Below are positions 7,301-8,298 of a stretch of DNA of 8,298 nt, in pieces. Made by a program: the position numbers and the translations under genes. Below the pieces are notes generated by a model. The model saw only the letters and a list, made by a program, of their open reading frames with translations, did not search any database and was not told the origin of the DNA. Source of the DNA: Planctomycetota bacterium (GTDB lineage: Bacteria > Planctomycetota > Phycisphaerae > UBA1845). Position 1 is the stretch's first letter. The number at the start of each line of letters is the position of its first letter. The stretch spans positions 1 through 8,298 of the forward strand of contig JADFRH010000088.1 of the NCBI GenBank assembly GCA_022561415.1, read 5' to 3'.

Positions 7301-7581
7301 ATGAATCCAAAGGTGTCCGTTTCCTCCTCGTAGCCCAGAAGATGCGCAAGGATTATACCGAGGATGAGATCGTCACCGTGTTCAAGAAGGCCGGTTCCAA
7401 CCTGGAACTCTCCACAAGCGATTTCGCGCAGAACAAGATCGGGCGGGCCTACAAGGCCGTCAGCTTCCCGACGCTGTTCGTCGTCGACAGTAAAGGCAAG
7501 ATCACCAAGGTAGTTGTCGGTGCAAAGCAGGATCTGGAGAAGCAGTTGAGGACCCAGCTGGATATCTTGATCAAAGGCTAG
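4381..7581 (+). CDS. Exported DUF1573/Ig-like protein with four tandem TlpA-like thioredoxin domains
   Basis: The 1066-residue product starts with a Sec-type signal peptide: an Arg-rich n-region to residue 20, a hydrophobic core at 21-37 and likely cleavage after SYA40. A basic linker (about 41-88) leads to a DUF1573-type domain at about 92-193 (HDFGEMWIG, ITNTGDMELKI, PSCGCT with Cys134 and Cys136). Two further Ig-like beta domains follow, at about 195-294 and 296-395. Then come four thioredoxin-like TlpA/redoxin modules starting at about 410, 582, 751 and 919. Each begins L(V/I)GKxAPxF. Their redox pairs are CGFC (447/450), CGFC (620/623), CGYC (789/792) and CGYC (957/960), and each has the FPT cis-proline motif. 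Lys/Arg/Pro-rich linkers separate the modules. TlpA-type domains act as extracytoplasmic thiol-disulfide reductases; that is the likely role here, with the Ig-like part as scaffold or partner-binding region. No membrane anchor is seen beyond the signal peptide. The electron donor and substrate are unknown. A terminator follows at 7727-7767. Confidence 0.9.
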   Translation: MQVRGTSRLRRNGCVRPGGRVACMVVALAGMVGGSMSSYAERPKDIRSALRKTTKPTQIKRTDGGRAIGVKSATFARPSVDTALRKVGPRPIITAEEPIHDFGEMWIGPILKHTFKITNTGDMELKITKVKPSCGCTIAGTYPRSLKPGETGEFPFSVSSRKLRGKFAKSVNISTNDPATPTLRLQLRGKVKRYIDLSPTSVQLGKLYGKEPQKRVIKLTNNTDKMVELAIRTEPDGNFKFELVTTDPGKEFEFHITALPPFAPTGVFRKKITLTTNLTEKPTIEIDMRGTVPPRIDVKPSAITIRRTKAGAATSGRGSTRVVRLTNYGATPVKVTSASVDDPALDVTIKEQKVGEAYNIQVKFPAGYELPEGGRLLTLKTDDPRRPTVNVPIRTVGGRSASTRRPAETLVGKAAPTFSLKTLEGKSVSSADLKGNVTVLDFFAVNCGFCKRQIPRLEKVRATYAEKGVRFVAVSQTMRNKRYTDEEVKNKLDELGYKGEIALDPNNDVGPLFKATSFPTMVVIGKTGKIDAVNVGNISDLETRLPGQLDALLAGKPIPAILLAKKSTATPKRTARKRPNDLIGKPAPAFATQTFDGKSVGNKDFANSAATILNFVAGNCGFCKKQIPRLETLREKYTAKGVRFITIFETMRTPWSKEQVIDKMKALGSQMEVAHDPSNVIGPKFNATGFPTMILVGKTGKVEAVNVGNVGDLESRVAKQLDAIIAGKPVPKLAAAPSRSKKPRGGQVGDLIGKPAPAFSAKTIEGKELSNAEFAKHPATVLDFFAYNCGYCKKQIPRVEKMRQKYADKGVRFVAVSQKMRTEYPQDTIVAKMKELGFKGELVIDHTNKIGGLFNARGFPTMIVVGKSGKVEAVNVGNLSDLEKRMDAQLTALIEGKPIPKFAGSAPPKKSKRRPAEDLVGKPAPSFALTTLKGAAFSNQDFSKHKATVLDFVAPNCGYCKRQLPGVEKVRAEYESKGVRFLLVAQKMRKDYTEDEIVTVFKKAGSNLELSTSDFAQNKIGRAYKAVSFPTLFVVDSKGKITKVVVGAKQDLEKQLRTQLDILIKG
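5608..7578 (+). repeat. Four tandem coding repeats encoding thioredoxin-like modules
   Basis: Module starts at 5608, 6124, 6631 and 7135 are spaced 516, 507 and 504 bases. CxxC codons are at 5719-5730, 6238-6249, 6745-6756 and 7249-7260. Shared landmarks in order are LxGKxAP, the NCGxCK active site, a KGVRF strand, MR, an FPT cis-proline and GKxxxVxVG. Modules 1-3 share 'VNVGN' before a 'DLExR' helix, while module 4 has 'VVVGAKQDLEKQ' and is the most divergent in its second half. This points to in-gene tandem duplication followed by divergence. Confidence 0.9.
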
Positions 7582-7651
7582 CCGAGATTCGGGAGTCCCG
7601 GATGAAGCGTCGTAACGACGATCTGGCCGGGGTAATCCGAAACCGCGCGGC

Positions 7652-7668
7652 ACGGGTTTCCAGCCCGT
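7652..7668. repeat. REP-like intergenic hairpin
   Basis: ACGGGTT (7652-7658) and AGCCCGT (7662-7668) form a 7-bp stem with one G-T wobble around a TCC loop. On the minus strand the element and its flank read TGWKPVPR. I recall this peptide string from spurious ORFs over dispersed intergenic repeats in planctomycete genomes. Only one copy is in the window, so its dispersed nature is inferred. Confidence 0.45.
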
Positions 7669-7679
7669 CGAGTGACCAT

Positions 7680-7701
7680 CGGTCCCGGCGCGCCGGGACC
7701 G
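7680..7701. repeat. 22-bp perfect palindrome
   Basis: Bases 7680-7690 are the exact reverse complement of 7691-7701, centred on GGCGCGCC. As RNA it would fold into a 9-bp GC-rich stem with a CGCG tetraloop. No T-tract follows, so it is not an intrinsic terminator alone. It lies about 25 bases before the terminator hairpin and could protect the mRNA 3' end or be a protein-binding site. Confidence 0.7.
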
Positions 7702-7726
7702 GCGCCACGAATGAGGTGTTCTTTGA

Positions 7727-7767
7727 CCCCGCCCGTTGGATGTCATGTCCGGCGGGCGGGGTTTTTT
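7727..7767 (+). terminator. Rho-independent terminator of the large exported-protein gene
   Basis: CCCCGCCCG (7727-7735) pairs perfectly with CGGGCGGGG (7753-7761). A second inner stem, GGA (7738-7740) with TCC (7748-7750), shortens the loop, and six T residues follow at 7762-7767. It lies 145 bases after the stop codon at 7581 and separates that transcript from the tRNA gene. Confidence 0.88.
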
Positions 7768-7786
7768 CTCAGGCGGGTCGCGGCGG

Positions 7787-7815
7787 TTGCGGCATCACGC
7801 AAGTCCCGTCATAAT
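7787..7815 (+). promoter_or_regulatory. Sigma-70-type promoter of tRNA-Ala
   Basis: TTGCGG (7787-7792) and CATAAT (7810-7815) are separated by 17 bases. The -10 matches TATAAT at five of six positions; the -35 keeps TTG. It would start transcription a few bases before the mature tRNA 5' end at 7826, just after the terminator of the preceding gene. Confidence 0.55.
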
Positions 7816-7825
7816 CCTATCTTCA

Positions 7826-7898
7826 GGGGCCATGGCGCAGTTGGGAGCGCGTCTGCATGGCATGCAGAAGGTCGCGAGTTCGAGTCTCGCTGGCTCCA
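7826..7898 (+). tRNA. tRNA-Ala (anticodon GGC)
   Basis: A full cloverleaf folds over 73 nt. The acceptor stem is GGGGCCA (7826-7832) with TGGCTCC (7891-7897). The D-arm is GCGC/GCGC (7835-7838, 7847-7850). The anticodon stem is TCTGC/GCAGA (7852-7856, 7864-7868), with loop ATGGCAT and anticodon GGC at 7859-7861. The variable loop is AGGTC. The T-arm is GCGAG/CTCGC with loop TTCGAGT. The third acceptor pair is G-U, the G3:U70 identity element of alanyl-tRNA, and the discriminator base is A (7898), which together confirm alanine. The 3' CCA is not encoded (GTG follows), so it must be added after transcription. The tRNA serves GCC/GCU codons. An integrase-like fragment lies 107 nt downstream, so the 3' half of this gene is a candidate attachment site. 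Confidence 0.97.
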
Positions 7899-7972
7899 GT
7901 GATGTAAGTCCTTAGCTGAACGTTGTTTACGTACCTGCCTGTGTTGGGCAGAGCGGCCGGGAAACCGACAGA

Positions 7973-7993
7973 AAAACGGTAGTCTACCGTTTT
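7973..7993. promoter_or_regulatory. Hairpin directly before the ribosome binding site of the integrase-like ORF
   Basis: AAAACGGTA (7973-7981) pairs exactly with TACCGTTTT (7985-7993) around a GTC loop. The stem ends one base before GGAGG (7994-7998), which lies 7 nt before the ATG at 8006. The A-run/T-run ends make it resemble a weak bidirectional terminator. It may shield the next gene from read-through from the tRNA, or be an integrase or transposase recognition structure. The function is inferred. Confidence 0.5.
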
Positions 7994-8005
7994 GGAGGTC
8001 GCACT

Positions 8006-8278
8006 ATGCCCAAGCTCACGCAACGAGCCCCCTCGTATCGCCTACACAAACCGTCCAGGCAAGCGATCGTTACATTGGACCGTCGAGACCACTACCTCGG
8101 GAAGTATGGGACGAAGGCCAGCCGAGCGGCTTACGACCAACTGGTCGGAGAATGGCTGGCGAATGACCGGCGGCTGCCCAGTAGCGAACCAGGGATGAGC
8201 CACGGGCTCAGCGGCCAAGAGGGGCAGTCCGCCCGTTACCACGGGATTATTGATGATAGAAATGTGCTCTGCGGGTAA
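8006..8278 (+). CDS. Truncated N-terminal fragment resembling a planctomycete site-specific integrase (90 aa)
   Basis: It has a good Shine-Dalgarno (GGAGG, 7994-7998) 7 nt before the ATG. The first 58 residues, MPKLTQRAPSYRLHKPS through to EWLANDRRLP, match my recollection of the N-terminus of a family of planctomycete phage-type integrases: MPKL, a YR-HK basic patch, a short 'QAIVTLDRRDHYLGKYGTKAS' region read in two parts, then Y-LVGEWL. In that family this is the small N-terminal region before the core-binding and catalytic domains of tyrosine recombinases. After about base 8179 the sequence (SSEPGMSHGLSG...) no longer resembles the family, and TAA closes the frame at 8276-8278. No catalytic Arg-His-Arg-Tyr residues are present, so the product cannot be an active recombinase. 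Its place just after a tRNA gene fits a decayed integrative element. It might instead be a small stand-alone DNA-binding protein. The truncation is seen in the window; the family is from memory. Confidence 0.6.
   Translation: MPKLTQRAPSYRLHKPSRQAIVTLDRRDHYLGKYGTKASRAAYDQLVGEWLANDRRLPSSEPGMSHGLSGQEGQSARYHGIIDDRNVLCG
8196..8210. repeat. Short hairpin within the divergent tail of the integrase-like ORF
   Basis: TGAGCC (8196-8201) pairs with GGCTCA (8205-8210) around an ACG loop. It lies just downstream of the point (about 8179) where similarity to integrase N-termini stops, so it may belong to non-coding or mobile DNA that replaced the rest of the gene. Confidence 0.35.
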
Positions 8279-8298
8279 CCCAAGACAATGGATCATGT

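Noticed and set aside
5608..7578. Regularly spaced repeats that could suggest a CRISPR array or satellite
   Set aside because: The period is about 504-516 bases and the repeats are an in-frame protein domain with diverged codons, not short identical repeats with spacers.

Overview
The window is GC-rich bacterial chromosomal DNA, most likely from a member of the Planctomycetota. This is an inference from three things: the TlpA-like modules with 'NCGxCK' active sites in an exported DUF1573 protein, a small integrase-type N-terminus of the kind common in planctomycete genomes, and an intergenic repeat that reads 'TGWKPVPR' on the minus strand. No rRNA or universal marker is present to prove it.

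Layout, left to right. (1) 3-653 (+): the C-terminal part of an M28-family metallopeptidase with a PDZ domain; its start lies outside the window. (2) 654-1608: nearly 1 kb of low coding density holding one plausible small membrane protein (990-1277, +). (3) 1609-3210 (-): a complete histidine ammonia-lyase (hutH), preceded on the same strand by phosphatidylglycerophosphatase A (pgpA, 3302-3784, -). The two may be co-transcribed. (4) 3785-4380: a 596-base gene-free region between the divergent pgpA and the next gene, with only weak promoter candidates. (5) 4381-7581 (+): the centrepiece, a 1066-residue exported protein with a signal peptide, three Ig-like/DUF1573-type domains and then four tandem thioredoxin-like (TlpA/redoxin) domains, each with its own CGFC or CGYC redox pair. 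(6) 7582-7825: an intergenic stretch with a REP-like hairpin, a 22-bp perfect palindrome, a strong intrinsic terminator and the tRNA promoter. (7) 7826-7898 (+): tRNA-Ala(GGC). (8) 8006-8278 (+): a 90-codon ORF whose first 58 codons resemble the N-terminus of a planctomycete tyrosine integrase, then diverge. It is probably the remnant of an element integrated at the tRNA.

The genes do not form one pathway. PgpA serves phospholipid synthesis, HutH starts histidine breakdown, and the M28 peptidase and the multi-thioredoxin protein act outside the cytoplasm. The most notable item is the DUF1573 plus four-thioredoxin polyprotein. The second is the tRNA-Ala/integrase-fragment boundary, which suggests an old integration site at the right edge.
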